The position numbers and the translations under genes were made by a program. Shown in pieces: positions 25,527-34,602 of a DNA stretch of 39,648 nt. The DNA is from Planctomycetaceae bacterium (lineage in GTDB: Bacteria > Planctomycetota > Planctomycetia > Pirellulales > Thermoguttaceae). Within the stretch, counting starts at the first letter, position 1; each line of letters starts with the position of its first letter. Below the pieces are notes generated by a model. The model worked only from the letters and a program-made list of their open reading frames with translations. It had not been told where the DNA came from and searched no databases. The DNA is taken from contig JAJFUI010000021.1 of the NCBI GenBank assembly GCA_021372555.1, positions 1 to 39,648 of the forward strand. Direction: 5' to 3'.

Positions 25527-25588
25527 CCCTGCTCGGACATCCAGCCGGCAGCTACACGGGGTCTGTTCGGTTCCTTGCAGTGCACGGA

Positions 25589-25921
25589 TCACGAACCCGC
25601 AGTCACCAATCCGTAGCCGGCGTTTTTCCAGGCGTTGACGCCTCCTTCGAGAACGCTCACGTTCGTGAATCCCTCGCGAGTGTATTTCTTGGCCTGCTTG
25701 GTGGCCGCTTCATCGTGAGGGCACGCGCAGTAGAAAATCACGCTCTCGTCCTTAGGGATCGAGTTCCTTCGCTTTCGAAACTCATTTAACGAGATCGCTC
25801 CCTCCAAGTCGTTTTCCCGGAACTCGTCTTCCTTCTCATAGCCGCAAACCAGCACGGCTGCCGGATCGCTTTTAAGCAACTCGTGTGCATCGTGGACGCT
25901 AATTGTTGTGACGTTCATCAT
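25589..25921 (-). CDS. Rhodanese-like protein
   Basis: The 110-residue single-domain rhodanese has ISVHDAHELLKSDPAAVLVC, then EFRENDLEGAISL, then the active loop VIFYCACPHDEAA (Cys65) and SVLEGGVNAWKNAGY. Rhodaneses carry a persulfide on the active-site Cys and move sulfur; the CACPHDEA loop differs from the sulfurtransferase consensus C-x-x-G-x-R but is one of the usual variants. Cytoplasmic. Tandem ATGs at 25921 and 25918 follow AAGGAG; the second has the better spacing. The ribosome-binding site lies inside a hairpin arm. Confidence 0.85.
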   Translation of the reverse strand: MMNVTTISVHDAHELLKSDPAAVLVCGYEKEDEFRENDLEGAISLNEFRKRRNSIPKDESVIFYCACPHDEAATKQAKKYTREGFTNVSVLEGGVNAWKNAGYGLVTAGS

Positions 25922-25925
25922 CGGC

Positions 25926-25952
25926 TCCTTGTTCTAACGACAAGGAATTATA
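25926..25952 (-). promoter_or_regulatory. -10 box and overlapping inverted repeat of the rhodanese gene
   Basis: Read on the minus strand, a perfect TATAAT (25952-25947) is followed directly by TCCTTGT, seven bases, then ACAAGGA (arms 25940-25946 and 25926-25932). The second arm contains the AAGGAG ribosome-binding site. No good -35 box was found. The repeat may be an operator at the transcription start or a hairpin that hides the ribosome-binding site. Confidence 0.5.
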
Positions 25953-26039
25953 GGGATCGCCGGGGAGAGAAGTCCGCGGCCCAACGAGGAGCGAAATGCC
26001 CGCCCAGTAGAGGAGTGATTCAAATGGCATTGTGCGAGT

Positions 26040-26056
26040 CCGGTTTATGAAACCGG
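26040..26056 (-). terminator. Possible terminator hairpin after kdpE
   Basis: CCGGTTT and AAACCGG form a perfect 7-bp stem with a three-base loop, 34 bases past the kdpE stop on the transcribed strand. No U-tract follows, so a simple intrinsic terminator is not certain. Confidence 0.35.
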
Positions 26057-26089
26057 TTCTTCCGCAAGCGATAGCGAGCCGATCGCCAC

Positions 26090-26782
26090 CTACTCAGCGG
26101 CAAAGCGATAGCCCACTCCCGGCTCGGTAAGAATGTACCGTGGCCGAGCGGGATCGTCTTCCAGTTTCCGGCGGAGACTTGCCACGAATACGCGAAGGTA
26201 GTGGGTTTCCTGCGAGTCCTCGGGCCCCCACACCTCCCGAAGCAGGAAGCGGTGCGTCAGGACTTTTCCGCTGTGCTTGAGCATCGTCGCCAACAGCTTG
26301 TATTCCAGCGGCGTCAAGTGAATTTGCGTGTCCCGCTTGAAAACGAGTCGAGCCGGCAGGTCGAAACGCAAATCGCCGACGCGCACGGTCGGCGACTCGG
26401 CAGCAAGATGCTGGGCGTGACGCAGCGCCGTTCGCATCCGAGCCAGAAGCTCCCCGGTGGCGAACGGTTTCGTCACGTAGTCATCGGCCCCTGCATCCAG
26501 GGCCGTGATCTTCTGCTGTTCCTGGTCGCGCGCCGTCAGCACGATGATCGGGGCCGTCAGCCATTCCCTCAGCCGAGACAGCACCTCTTGGCCGTCGATG
26601 TCGGGCAGCCCCAAGTCGAGCAGCACGAGATCGGGCGGATAACTGGCGGCCACGCGCAGCGCCTCCTCGCCCGACGCAGCTTCGTTTAGCCGGTACCCTT
26701 CGCTGGTCAACGAAGCGCGAAGGAATCGCCGGATCGGCTGCTCGTCCTCAACGATCAAGATCAGAGGGCTGCCTTGCTGCAT
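26090..26782 (-). CDS. kdpE: Response regulator of the potassium operon, KdpE
   Basis: The 230-residue OmpR-type regulator has a receiver domain with the acidic pocket VEDE, phosphorylation site LLDLGLPDIDG (Asp56), the conserved Thr in IIVLTAR and Lys105 in YVTKPF. A winged-helix DNA-binding domain follows (about 130-228: IHLTPLEYKLLATMLKHSGKV and HYLRVFVASLRRKLE). Phosphorylated by KdpD, it activates the kdp promoter when potassium is scarce. It is the last gene of the operon, 28 bases after kdpD. Confidence 0.96.
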   Translation of the reverse strand: MQQGSPLILIVEDEQPIRRFLRASLTSEGYRLNEAASGEEALRVAASYPPDLVLLDLGLPDIDGQEVLSRLREWLTAPIIVLTARDQEQQKITALDAGADDYVTKPFATGELLARMRTALRHAQHLAAESPTVRVGDLRFDLPARLVFKRDTQIHLTPLEYKLLATMLKHSGKVLTHRFLLREVWGPEDSQETHYLRVFVASLRRKLEDDPARPRYILTEPGVGYRFAAE

Positions 26783-26810
26783 CTGAGACTGCGTCCTTCG
26801 TTGGCGACAG

Positions 26811-29504
26811 CTATTCTATCACAATCTGCGGAGCGTCCTTGCCCAGCGGCAAGCGAAGAACGAACTCGGCGCCGCCACCGGGACGGTTTGCCGCCGCAAT
26901 CGTTCCGCCGTGGACCTGAGCGATTGCCCGACAAATGGCCAATCCCAAGCCGCTTCCTCGGGTGCTATCGGCCGGTGAAGCCCGGTAAAACTTCTCGAAG
27001 ATCCGTTCCTCGGAGCCGGGCGGCACGCCGGGGCCATTATCGCAAACGCTTAGCCGCAGCCATTTGCCGTCGACGGCCGCAGAAATTGTAATCGCTGTTT
27101 GCGGAGGCGTGTACCGAGCCGCGTTGTCCAACAGATTGACGAGCACTTGCTCCAACAGAAGGCCGTCCACGGAAACCAGAGGCAGATCGACTGGCAATCG
27201 AACGTCGACCGCCCGTCCCTGCAACTCTCGGCTAGTGCGACGAAGCGCGGAACCGACAATCTCCTCCATAACGTGCCATTGCGTGTTGGGCTTCACCGCC
27301 CCCGCATCCAGCTTCGACATCTGCAGGATGTTTTCCAACAGGCGATTGAGTCGGGCGGCCTCGTCGGCCACGGTCTCCAACAGTTGACGCCGAGTCTCGT
27401 TGTCCAGCGAGGTGGCTTCCAGCAAACTGCTGCTGGCGCCGGCAATCGCCGCCAGCGGCGTCTTAAGATCGTGGGACACGCCGCTCAGCAGCGTGCTGCG
27501 CACCTGCTCCGCTTCCGCCTGAATGCGGGCCTCGGCTGCGGCAATCGCCATTTGATCCCGTTCCAACGCCAATGCAAGTTGATTGGCGCACGCTTCGAGC
27601 AACCGCCGTTGCTCCGGGTCGAGGAGCCTCTCGGCCTCCGACACGCGCACGGCGATGGCGCCAAGCACGGCCTGAGAAGCCGCCAACGGCACGAAAAGTC
27701 CCGCTGCGTTCGGAAGCGTGTTCGTCGCCGCTCCGGCAATTTGGTCGTGGTCGATGGCCCACTGCGCTGCCGAGGCACTAACCGGGTGTCGGGCGATGGT
27801 TGTTTCATAGCCGAATGCCAGCTGCGGAGGTCCCGAGGGCTGACGCAGGTAGACGGCCACCTCGCCGCCGAACATCTCGGCCACTCGTTTTGCCGCCGCC
27901 GAAACCAAAAACACTCCGCCATACAACGAACTCAACTGCTTGCCCAGTTGGTACAGCGTCGAGGTGCGACGTTCTCTAAGCCGAGTGCTCTCGACTTGGC
28001 TTTTCAGGCGCGAAGTCAAGGTGCTAATAATCAGGCTGATCACCAACATGACGGCGAACGTCACTAGGTATTGCACATCCGAGACGGCAAGAGTCAAAAA
28101 CGGCGACACAAAAAAGAAATCAAAAGCTAAGACGGCCAGCACGCTCGCAAAGATCGCCGGGCCGCGGCCAAATTGAACCGCCACGAAAGCGACCGCAGCC
28201 AGAAACACCATGACTGTGTTCACTTCCGAATCCGCCAAATGCAACGTCTTGAGCGCCATGGCCGCCAAACCGCCAGTGGCAATCGCGCAGGCCGAGCCAA
28301 CGTAGGCTCGCCAGGCCGCCGGAGCATGCGCAACGCTTGAGGCAGCGATGTCCTCAGCGTCTCTCTCACCGTGAATGACATACACGTCAATGTCGCCGCT
28401 CTGCTCCAAGATGTCATCCACGACGGTCCCGAACAGAAAGCGCTTCCAGCGTGGTTGATGCGTCTTCCCAATGAGAATCTTCGTGACGTTGCGGCTGCGA
28501 GCGTAGTCCAAGATGGCGCCCGGAATGTCTTGGCCGGAGATCGTGTCCGTTTCAGCGCCAAGCCGCTCGGCGAGTCGAAAATGCTGGGCGATTCGGCTCT
28601 TCGTTGGACTGCCGTCGGTGGCTCCGGTCGCATCCACGGCAACCGCCATCCAAGGAGCGTCGAGGGCCACGGCCATGCGTTTGGCCGTGCGGATGACACG
28701 TGCGGTCGTCGGACTTGGCCCGACGCAGACCAGCAGTCGCTCGGCGGTCGCCCAAGGCTGCGACACGGCCTGGAGGCGACGGGCCAATTCGACGTCGGTG
28801 TGGATGCGACGAGCCGCCTGCCGCAGCGACATTTCGCGAAGGGCGGTTAAGTTGCCCTTCGAGAAGAAGTTCTGCATCGCCCGCTGGGCGTGGCTGGGAA
28901 CATAGACTTTTCCCGCCTGCAAACGAGCGAGCAGATCCTCGGGCGAAATGTCAACCAGTTCCAGTTCGTCGGCGGCATCGAAAATGTGGTCCGGAACCGT
29001 CTCTCGTACCGTAACGCCGGTAATCTGCCCGATCACATCGTTAAGACTGTCCAAATGCTGGACGTTCAGCGTCGTCCACACGTTAATGCCGGCCGCCAGA
29101 AGTTCGTCCACATCCTGCCACCGCTTTGCATGGCGAGAGCCTTCGGCGTTGGTGTGGGCAAGCTCATCAACCAACACCAACTCCGGGCGTCTGGCCAGCG
29201 CAGCGTCCACGTCGAACTCCCGCAACTTCACACCGCGGTATTCGGTTTCTTTTGCGGGCAGAACTTCCAGCCCAGTCACCAGGGCCTGCGTGTCGGGGCG
29301 AGCGTGAGGCTCGATGTACCCCACGACGACGTCCCGACCTTCGGACCGCGCCCGGTGCGCGTTCTCGAGCATTGAATAGGTCTTGCCTACGCCGGCAGCG
29401 TATCCCAAAAAGACCCTGAGCGAACCACGGCGAGCTTCCTCGGCTTTTGCCTTGGCGAGCAAGTCGTCTGGATTCGGTCGTTGTGCAACCATGCCGCCGT
29501 TCAC
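26811..29504 (-). CDS. kdpD: Potassium sensor histidine kinase KdpD
   Basis: The 897-residue protein has the full KdpD layout: an N-terminal KdpD domain with Walker [10 protein letters not shown] (34-42) and [18 protein letters not shown]; a universal-stress-protein-like domain (about 250-370); four membrane segments (about 395-500); a GAF-like domain; and the kinase core with [14 protein letters not shown] (His678), N box [26 protein letters not shown] and [12 protein letters not shown]. It senses potassium limitation and phosphorylates KdpE. The GTG at 29504 overlaps the kdpC stop (GTGA); an ATG four codons in (29492) is an equal candidate. Confidence 0.96.
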   Translation of the reverse strand: MNGGMVAQRPNPDDLLAKAKAEEARRGSLRVFLGYAAGVGKTYSMLENAHRARSEGRDVVVGYIEPHARPDTQALVTGLEVLPAKETEYRGVKLREFDVDAALARRPELVLVDELAHTNAEGSRHAKRWQDVDELLAAGINVWTTLNVQHLDSLNDVIGQITGVTVRETVPDHIFDAADELELVDISPEDLLARLQAGKVYVPSHAQRAMQNFFSKGNLTALREMSLRQAARRIHTDVELARRLQAVSQPWATAERLLVCVGPSPTTARVIRTAKRMAVALDAPWMAVAVDATGATDGSPTKSRIAQHFRLAERLGAETDTISGQDIPGAILDYARSRNVTKILIGKTHQPRWKRFLFGTVVDDILEQSGDIDVYVIHGERDAEDIAASSVAHAPAAWRAYVGSACAIATGGLAAMALKTLHLADSEVNTVMVFLAAVAFVAVQFGRGPAIFASVLAVLAFDFFFVSPFLTLAVSDVQYLVTFAVMLVISLIISTLTSRLKSQVESTRLRERRTSTLYQLGKQLSSLYGGVFLVSAAAKRVAEMFGGEVAVYLRQPSGPPQLAFGYETTIARHPVSASAAQWAIDHDQIAGAATNTLPNAAGLFVPLAASQAVLGAIAVRVSEAERLLDPEQRRLLEACANQLALALERDQMAIAAAEARIQAEAEQVRSTLLSGVSHDLKTPLAAIAGASSSLLEATSLDNETRRQLLETVADEAARLNRLLENILQMSKLDAGAVKPNTQWHVMEEIVGSALRRTSRELQGRAVDVRLPVDLPLVSVDGLLLEQVLVNLLDNAARYTPPQTAITISAAVDGKWLRLSVCDNGPGVPPGSEERIFEKFYRASPADSTRGSGLGLAICRAIAQVHGGTIAAANRPGGGAEFVLRLPLGKDAPQIVIE

Positions 29505-30085
29505 TTTGCCGTTTGAGCCTGAAGCTGATTGAGTGCCAGGTTAAGCCGAAGCACATTCACACGCGGCTCGCCGAACAGGCCGAGTTGCGGTCCTTCCGCG
29601 CACTGATCGACAAGCCGTCTGACGGTCGCTTCACTCATTATCCTCGCCCGGGCAACTCGTGTCACCTGGTACTTCGCTGCGGCGACGCTGATATGCGGGT
29701 CAAGCCCGCTGGCCGACGCCGTCACCAGATCGACCGGCGGCCTGGCGTCCCGCACGCCAGACTGTCGCAGCTCGGCAATCCGGGACTCTGCGGCCTTTTT
29801 CAAAGCGGGATTGAGGGGTCCGTAGTTGGAGCCCGTTGATGCATCAGCGTTATATGGGAAGGGGCTGGTCGCTGAGAGCCTTCCCCAGAAGTATTCCGGC
29901 TTCGAGAACGACTGGCCGATCAGGTCCGAGCCGACGGCTTTGCCGCCCACATAGATCATGCTGCCATTGGCCTGATGACGAAATGCCAGTTGGGCAATCG
30001 CAGTAACCACGCCCGGGTAAATGACTCCCGTTAGCACAGTCAACGCCGCAAGGACGACCAGCGCCGCTCGAAGTTGTTTTAGCAT
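29501..30085 (-). CDS. kdpC: Potassium-transporting ATPase subunit KdpC
   Basis: The 194-residue product has one N-terminal membrane helix ([21 protein letters not shown]) and an extracytoplasmic part with the KdpC blocks [34 protein letters not shown] and [21 protein letters not shown]. KdpC sits in the KdpFABC complex and is thought to help nucleotide or potassium affinity and assembly. The ATG at 30085 follows AGGAG by eight bases; the extra three upstream codons start with GTG and lack that spacing. It ends overlapping kdpD. Confidence 0.95.
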   Translation of the reverse strand: MLKQLRAALVVLAALTVLTGVIYPGVVTAIAQLAFRHQANGSMIYVGGKAVGSDLIGQSFSKPEYFWGRLSATSPFPYNADASTGSNYGPLNPALKKAAESRIAELRQSGVRDARPPVDLVTASASGLDPHISVAAAKYQVTRVARARIMSEATVRRLVDQCAEGPQLGLFGEPRVNVLRLNLALNQLQAQTAK

Positions 30086-30111
30086 GCCGCACACTCCTGA
30101 CGCACGAACAC

Positions 30112-32184
30112 CTATGCTAAGCCCATCGCCGACAAAAGCAGGTCGATGGCCTTGATGCCAATGAAGGGGACGATCAGGCCGCCGAGCCCGTAGACCAGCA
30201 GGTTGTTACGCAGCAGTTGTGCCGCTCCGACCGGGCGATAGGCGACTCCTCGCAGAGCTAGCGGAACAAGCGCGATGATGATTAGAGCGTTGAAAATCAC
30301 CGCCGACAGAATAGCGCTCGCCGGCGATGCCAATCGCATCAAGTCCAATGCCTTCAGGGCGGGGTACGTGGCGGCGAACGCAGCCGGCAAAATAGCAAAG
30401 TACTTGGCCACATCGTTCGCAATGCTGAACGTGGTTAGTGCGCCGCGGGTCATCAGCAGTTGTTTCCCAACGCTGACGATCTCGATGAGCTTCGTTGGAT
30501 TCGAGTCGAGATCTACCATGTTCCCGGCTTCTTTCGCCGCCTGCGTGCCGCTGTTCATGGCCACGGCAACGTCGGCCTGGGCCAAGGCCGGAGCGTCATT
30601 CGTGCCGTCGCCGGTCATCGCTACCAGCCGGCCGCCTTTTTGATAGTCTCGAATCAGCGAAAGCTTGGCTTCGGGCGTTGCCTCGGCCAAGAAGTCGTCA
30701 ACGCCCGCCTCGGCCGCAATTGCCGCCGCCGTGAGCGGATTGTCGCCGGTAATCATCACGGTCTTGATTCCCATCAGACGCAGTTCGGCGAAGCGTTCCT
30801 TGATGCCGCCTTTCACAACGTCCTTGAGCTCAATCGCGCCGAGCACCTTGGCGTCGTGACTGACGATCAGCGGCGTGCCGCCCGACTCGGCAACTTGCCG
30901 CACGGCCGTGTGAACCGCCTCGGGCAGAAACCCGCCCAGGCTGCGGATATGTGTCTCGACCGCTTCGGCGGCGCCTTTGTAGATCTCGTGACCGTTGAGG
31001 CGAACCCCGCTCATGCGCGTGCGGGCCGAGAAGGGAACAAAATGCGGCTTGATTTGCTCCAGCCCGCGTCCTCGCAGACCGAATCGCCGCTTGGCCAGCA
31101 CCGCAATGCTTCGCCCCTCGGCCGTTTCGTCGGCCATCGAAGCCAGATGCGCGGCCTCGGCCAACTCCTGTTCGGTCACGCCGTCGGCCGGGATGAAGCG
31201 AGTCGCCTGACGATTTCCCAGGGTGATCGTGCCCGTCTTGTCGAGCAGCAAGACGTCCACATCGCCCGCCGCCTCGACCGCCCTGCCCGACATGGCGACG
31301 ACGTTCGTCTGGCTCAGCCGGTTCATCCCGGCGATTCCGATAGCCGACAGCAGGGCGCCGATGGTTGTCGGAGCCAGACACACGAACAGGGCAACAAGCA
31401 CCGTCAGACTGATGCTCTTCCCCTGACCCGAGACATGAACACTGAAGATGGAGTACGGCAGCAAGGTTGCCACGACCAAAAGGAACAAGAGCGTCAGTGC
31501 TGCCAGGAGAATCGCCAGCGCGATTTCGTTGGGCGTCTTCTGCCGTTTGGCTCCTTCGACCATCGCAATCATGCGATCCAGGAATGTCTGCCCCGCCCGG
31601 CTAGTCACCCGAATGATGAGCCAGTCCGAGATCACCTTTGTACCGCCCGTGACAGCGCTGCGGTCGCCGCCGCTTTCTCGCACCACCGGGGCACTCTCAC
31701 CGGTAATTGCGCTCTCGTCGACGGATGCCACGCCCTCGATCACCTCGCCATCGACGGGTATTGTCTCGCCCGCCCTGACGATGACGATATCATCCGGCTG
31801 CAAATCGGTTGCATGCACTTCGATGGACTCTCGGCTGCTGTGGTCGGTTAGCTTATGAGCCACCACCGAAGTACGTGTCTTTCGCAGGGACGCAGCCTGG
31901 GCCTTTCCATGCCCCTCGGCAATCGCTTCGGCAAAGTTGGCAAAGAGAACGGTGAACCACAGCCAGACGGTGACGCCGAAGATGAACCATGACGATTCCC
32001 CGGTGACAGTCGTTGCCAACGAATGCGCCCACAACACGGTGGTTAACATGCTTCCGAGATAGACGGCGAACATCACCGGATTGCGAAGCTGGACGCGCGG
32101 GGCAAGCTTCTGGAACGATGCCACCACGGCTTCACGCAGAATCTGCGGATCGACGGAACTGATTTTGGACATGGTCTTGGACAT
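30112..32184 (-). CDS. kdpB: Potassium-transporting P-type ATPase subunit KdpB
   Basis: The 690-residue subunit is the ATP-hydrolysing part of KdpFABC. It shows TGES (about 161-164) in the actuator domain, the phosphorylation motif [12 protein letters not shown] (Asp315), the [13 protein letters not shown] nucleotide-binding segment and [21 protein letters not shown] in the hinge, plus about seven membrane segments. The Ser of TGES is the site that, in the Escherichia coli protein, is phosphorylated to inhibit the pump. The ATG at 32184 follows GGAG; the frame is open back to a TTG overlapping kdpA, which I do not use. Gap to kdpA is 11 bases. Confidence 0.97.
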   Translation of the reverse strand: MSKTMSKISSVDPQILREAVVASFQKLAPRVQLRNPVMFAVYLGSMLTTVLWAHSLATTVTGESSWFIFGVTVWLWFTVLFANFAEAIAEGHGKAQAASLRKTRTSVVAHKLTDHSSRESIEVHATDLQPDDIVIVRAGETIPVDGEVIEGVASVDESAITGESAPVVRESGGDRSAVTGGTKVISDWLIIRVTSRAGQTFLDRMIAMVEGAKRQKTPNEIALAILLAALTLLFLLVVATLLPYSIFSVHVSGQGKSISLTVLVALFVCLAPTTIGALLSAIGIAGMNRLSQTNVVAMSGRAVEAAGDVDVLLLDKTGTITLGNRQATRFIPADGVTEQELAEAAHLASMADETAEGRSIAVLAKRRFGLRGRGLEQIKPHFVPFSARTRMSGVRLNGHEIYKGAAEAVETHIRSLGGFLPEAVHTAVRQVAESGGTPLIVSHDAKVLGAIELKDVVKGGIKERFAELRLMGIKTVMITGDNPLTAAAIAAEAGVDDFLAEATPEAKLSLIRDYQKGGRLVAMTGDGTNDAPALAQADVAVAMNSGTQAAKEAGNMVDLDSNPTKLIEIVSVGKQLLMTRGALTTFSIANDVAKYFAILPAAFAATYPALKALDLMRLASPASAILSAVIFNALIIIALVPLALRGVAYRPVGAAQLLRNNLLVYGLGGLIVPFIGIKAIDLLLSAMGLA

Positions 32185-32195
32185 CGAAGGCTCCG

Positions 32196-33938
32196 TCAAT
32201 GCGCTGCGAGCATGAAGTGCTCGACGATCGGCCCCAGGGCTAGAGCCGGGAAGAAACTCAACGCGCCAATGACAATGACGACCGCCACCAGAAGCACGAC
32301 GAACAACGGCGTATGCGTCGGCAGCGTCCCCGGCCCCTGCGGCACGATCTTCTTGGCGGCAAGCGATCCGGCAATGGCCAGCACGGGCAGCATCACCAGG
32401 AAACGGCCGACCAGCATCGCCAAGCCCAGCAACCCGTTGTAGAAGGGTGTGTTCGCCGCCAAGCCGGCAAACGCGCTGCCGTTATTGTTGGCCGTGGAAG
32501 AGAACGCGTAAAGTACCTCGCTGAAACCGTGTGGGCCGGGGTTGAAGATGCCTTCCCTGCCTGACTGGGCGGAAACCGCAGACGCCGTCCCCAGCAGCAC
32601 CATGGCACACGGCAGAAGGATCGCCAGCGCAGCCATCTTCATCTCGAACGCCCCGATCTTCTTGCCAAGATACTCAGGCGTCCGGCCGACCATTAGCCCG
32701 GCAATAAAGACCGCTACCACGGCAAACACAAGCATCCCGTAGAGGCCCGAACCAACGCCGCCGAAAATCACCTCGCCCAACTGCATGAGCCACATTGACG
32801 CCAGCCCTCCCAGCGGCATGTACGAGTCGTGCATCGAGTTCACCGAGCCATTCGAAGCGGCTGTCGTCGCCACGGACCAAATCGCCGAGTTCACGATCCC
32901 GAAGCGAACCTCTTTCCCCTCCATGTTGCCGCCCGATTGTTGCCGCGAGGCCGTCTGATCCACCCCCAACCGAGCAAGAGCAGGATTGCCCCGCTGTTCG
33001 CTGTAGCAGGAGACCGCCAGCATGGCGAGAAAGATCACAGACATTGCGGCCAGAAGTGCCCACCCTTGGCGGCGGTCGCCCACCATTTCTCCGAACGTAT
33101 AGCAAAGTGCCGCGGGAATGAGCAGAATGGCCAGCATCTCCAAGAAGTTCGACAATGGCGTCGGGTTCTCGAACGGGTGCGCGGAATTGACGTTGAAGAA
33201 CCCGCCACCGTTCGTCCCAAGTTGTTTGATGGCGACCTGCGAAGCCGCTGGCCCAACGGCCATCCCCTGTGTCGTCACCGTCTTTCCCGCGGCATTGACA
33301 CTCGGTTCCAGCAACGTCGCCTCCCTATAGCGTGAGAACGTCTGAACCACCCCCTGCGAGACGAGGACGATCGCCAGCACAAGGGACAGAGGAAGCAAAA
33401 TGTGCAACGTCCCACGCACCAGATCGACCCAAAAGTTGCCGATCGTCGGCGAGTGACGCCGAGTGAAGCCGCGAATCAGCGCGACAAGCACCGCCATGCC
33501 CGCCGCAGCAGAAACGAAATTCTGCACGGTCAGTCCGAGCATCTGCGTCAGGTAGCTCATCGTTGTCTCGCCGGCGTAGCCTTGCCAGTTCGTATTGGTG
33601 ACAAAGCTCACCGCCGTGTTGAACGACGAGTCCGGTGACACGGCCGGCAACGCCTCGGGGTTAAGCGGCAGAACCGCTTGAAGCCGCTGCAGCCCATATA
33701 CGGCCAAGAATCCGACAAAGCTGAACATGAGCAACGCCGCGGCATATTGCCGCCAGCTCATTTCGCGTTCACGGTCGATGCCGCCGCACCGGAAGAGCAA
33801 CCGCTCCAGCGGCTCGACGAATCGTTTTAGCGGCCCGCGCCCCGAGTAGACCCTTGCCATGTAAATGCCAAGCGGCTTCACGCAGCCAAGCAGTGCGGCC
33901 AGGTAGAGTCCGATCTGCATGAAGCCGTGGGCCGTCAT
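32196..33938 (-). CDS. kdpA: Potassium-transporting ATPase channel subunit KdpA
   Basis: The 580-residue, multi-helix subunit belongs to the SKT channel superfamily and carries the selectivity-filter regions: [54 protein letters not shown] and [13 protein letters not shown]. It takes up potassium across the cytoplasmic membrane, powered by KdpB. Length is normal for the family. The ATG at 33938 overlaps the kdpF stop as ATGA, with GGAG upstream. Confidence 0.97.
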   Translation of the reverse strand: MTAHGFMQIGLYLAALLGCVKPLGIYMARVYSGRGPLKRFVEPLERLLFRCGGIDREREMSWRQYAAALLMFSFVGFLAVYGLQRLQAVLPLNPEALPAVSPDSSFNTAVSFVTNTNWQGYAGETTMSYLTQMLGLTVQNFVSAAAGMAVLVALIRGFTRRHSPTIGNFWVDLVRGTLHILLPLSLVLAIVLVSQGVVQTFSRYREATLLEPSVNAAGKTVTTQGMAVGPAASQVAIKQLGTNGGGFFNVNSAHPFENPTPLSNFLEMLAILLIPAALCYTFGEMVGDRRQGWALLAAMSVIFLAMLAVSCYSEQRGNPALARLGVDQTASRQQSGGNMEGKEVRFGIVNSAIWSVATTAASNGSVNSMHDSYMPLGGLASMWLMQLGEVIFGGVGSGLYGMLVFAVVAVFIAGLMVGRTPEYLGKKIGAFEMKMAALAILLPCAMVLLGTASAVSAQSGREGIFNPGPHGFSEVLYAFSSTANNNGSAFAGLAANTPFYNGLLGLAMLVGRFLVMLPVLAIAGSLAAKKIVPQGPGTLPTHTPLFVVLLVAVVIVIGALSFFPALALGPIVEHFMLAAH

Positions 33939-34033
33939 GAGAACATCTCCGGCTTGAGCAGGGCGGCTGCGAGATACACGACCAGTATCGAAGCAACGAT
34001 CATGGCCAGAATGGTTGTCCAGTCCACGTTCAT
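33935..34033 (-). CDS. kdpF: KdpF, small subunit of the potassium pump
   Basis: A 32-residue open frame directly before kdpA reads one membrane helix ([20 protein letters not shown]) followed by LKPEMFS. The closing L-(R/L/K)-P-E-x-F pattern is the hallmark of KdpF, which stabilises the KdpFABC complex. Both ends are coupled by ATGA overlaps: its ATG overlaps the stop of the 30-codon gene upstream and its TGA overlaps the kdpA start. GGAGG lies one base before the ATG, very close, so re-initiation from the upstream gene is likely. Confidence 0.88.
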   Translation of the reverse strand: MNVDWTTILAMIVASILVVYLAAALLKPEMFS

Positions 34034-34122
34034 TCCTCCGACTGCAGACTGCCCAACAATCCGATAACCGCCCAGCACCCGCCGAATAAGGCGATCGCTG
34101 CCGCCAACCACACGAGATCCAT
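34030..34122 (-). CDS. 30-residue membrane peptide gene ahead of kdpF
   Basis: The frame ATG 34122 to TGA 34030 encodes 30 residues: [20 protein letters not shown] and then [10 protein letters not shown], a single membrane helix with an acidic tail. GAGGG stands about nine bases before the ATG. Its stop overlaps the kdpF ATG as ATGA, so it is the first gene of the kdp operon. Short MDLxWLAxAxALF-type frames ahead of kdpF occur, as I recall, in other bacteria but usually go unannotated. Function unknown; it could be a pump subunit or a leader peptide that couples translation. Confidence 0.7.
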   Translation of the reverse strand: MDLVWLAAAIALFGGCWAVIGLLGSLQSEE

Positions 34123-34602
34123 ATTCGCGTTCCCTCTAGCTAGTGCACGCAAGAATTGTCGCAGCGATCACATCAAAAGTGCATTAAGATGCGCCAGGCC
34201 GGCATCAAGATTTCGTCAAGACGCCACCCCGCGCCGCCGCCCCCGCTGGTCTCATGTCGCCAGGCTTATGCCGCCGCTGGCGTTTCGATGCATTGGGCGC
34301 ACGTGGTCCCGGTTTTCAGCAGGCTTTGGGCGTTTGCGAAAATGGCCGCCCAGAGGCGGGACTGCGAAGAGAGCTTGGGCTCGAATGAAAGATAGGAGCT
34401 TGACTCTTTGGTGGACACCGCAACAATACCAGTAGACAAGACCCGTCCTTAACAGGTGGCTGCGACGAACTGCAGCTAATACTGGTTGCAGGATGGGTCT
34501 TGCCGCTTTTCTTGGGGGGATGCGGGCAGAGCACACGTCCTCGCACGACGTCGGCGGCAGTGCAGAGGGCGGCGGCAGGACAAGGTTGTTGGTCCTGACG
34601 GG
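34123..34602. other. 480-bp intergenic region upstream of the kdp operon
   Basis: No convincing gene is present. The kdp promoter should lie here, but I saw no clear sigma-70 pair. The most distinct structure is an imperfect inverted repeat, CAAGACCCGTCC at 34437-34448 and GGATGGGTCTTG at 34491-34502 (11 of 12 complementary), separated by 42 bases. It lies downstream of the CheB/CheR fusion gene and about 315 bases before the operon's first start codon, so it could end one transcript or structure a leader. Confidence 0.4.

Noticed and set aside
30460..31851. 463-codon plus-strand open frame
   Set aside because: Antisense to kdpB, an unmistakable gene. It is rich in Arg, His and Gln with no domain.
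34252..34536. 94-codon minus-strand open frame in the kdp upstream gap
   Set aside because: No ribosome-binding site, no recognisable domain, and composition unlike neighbouring genes.
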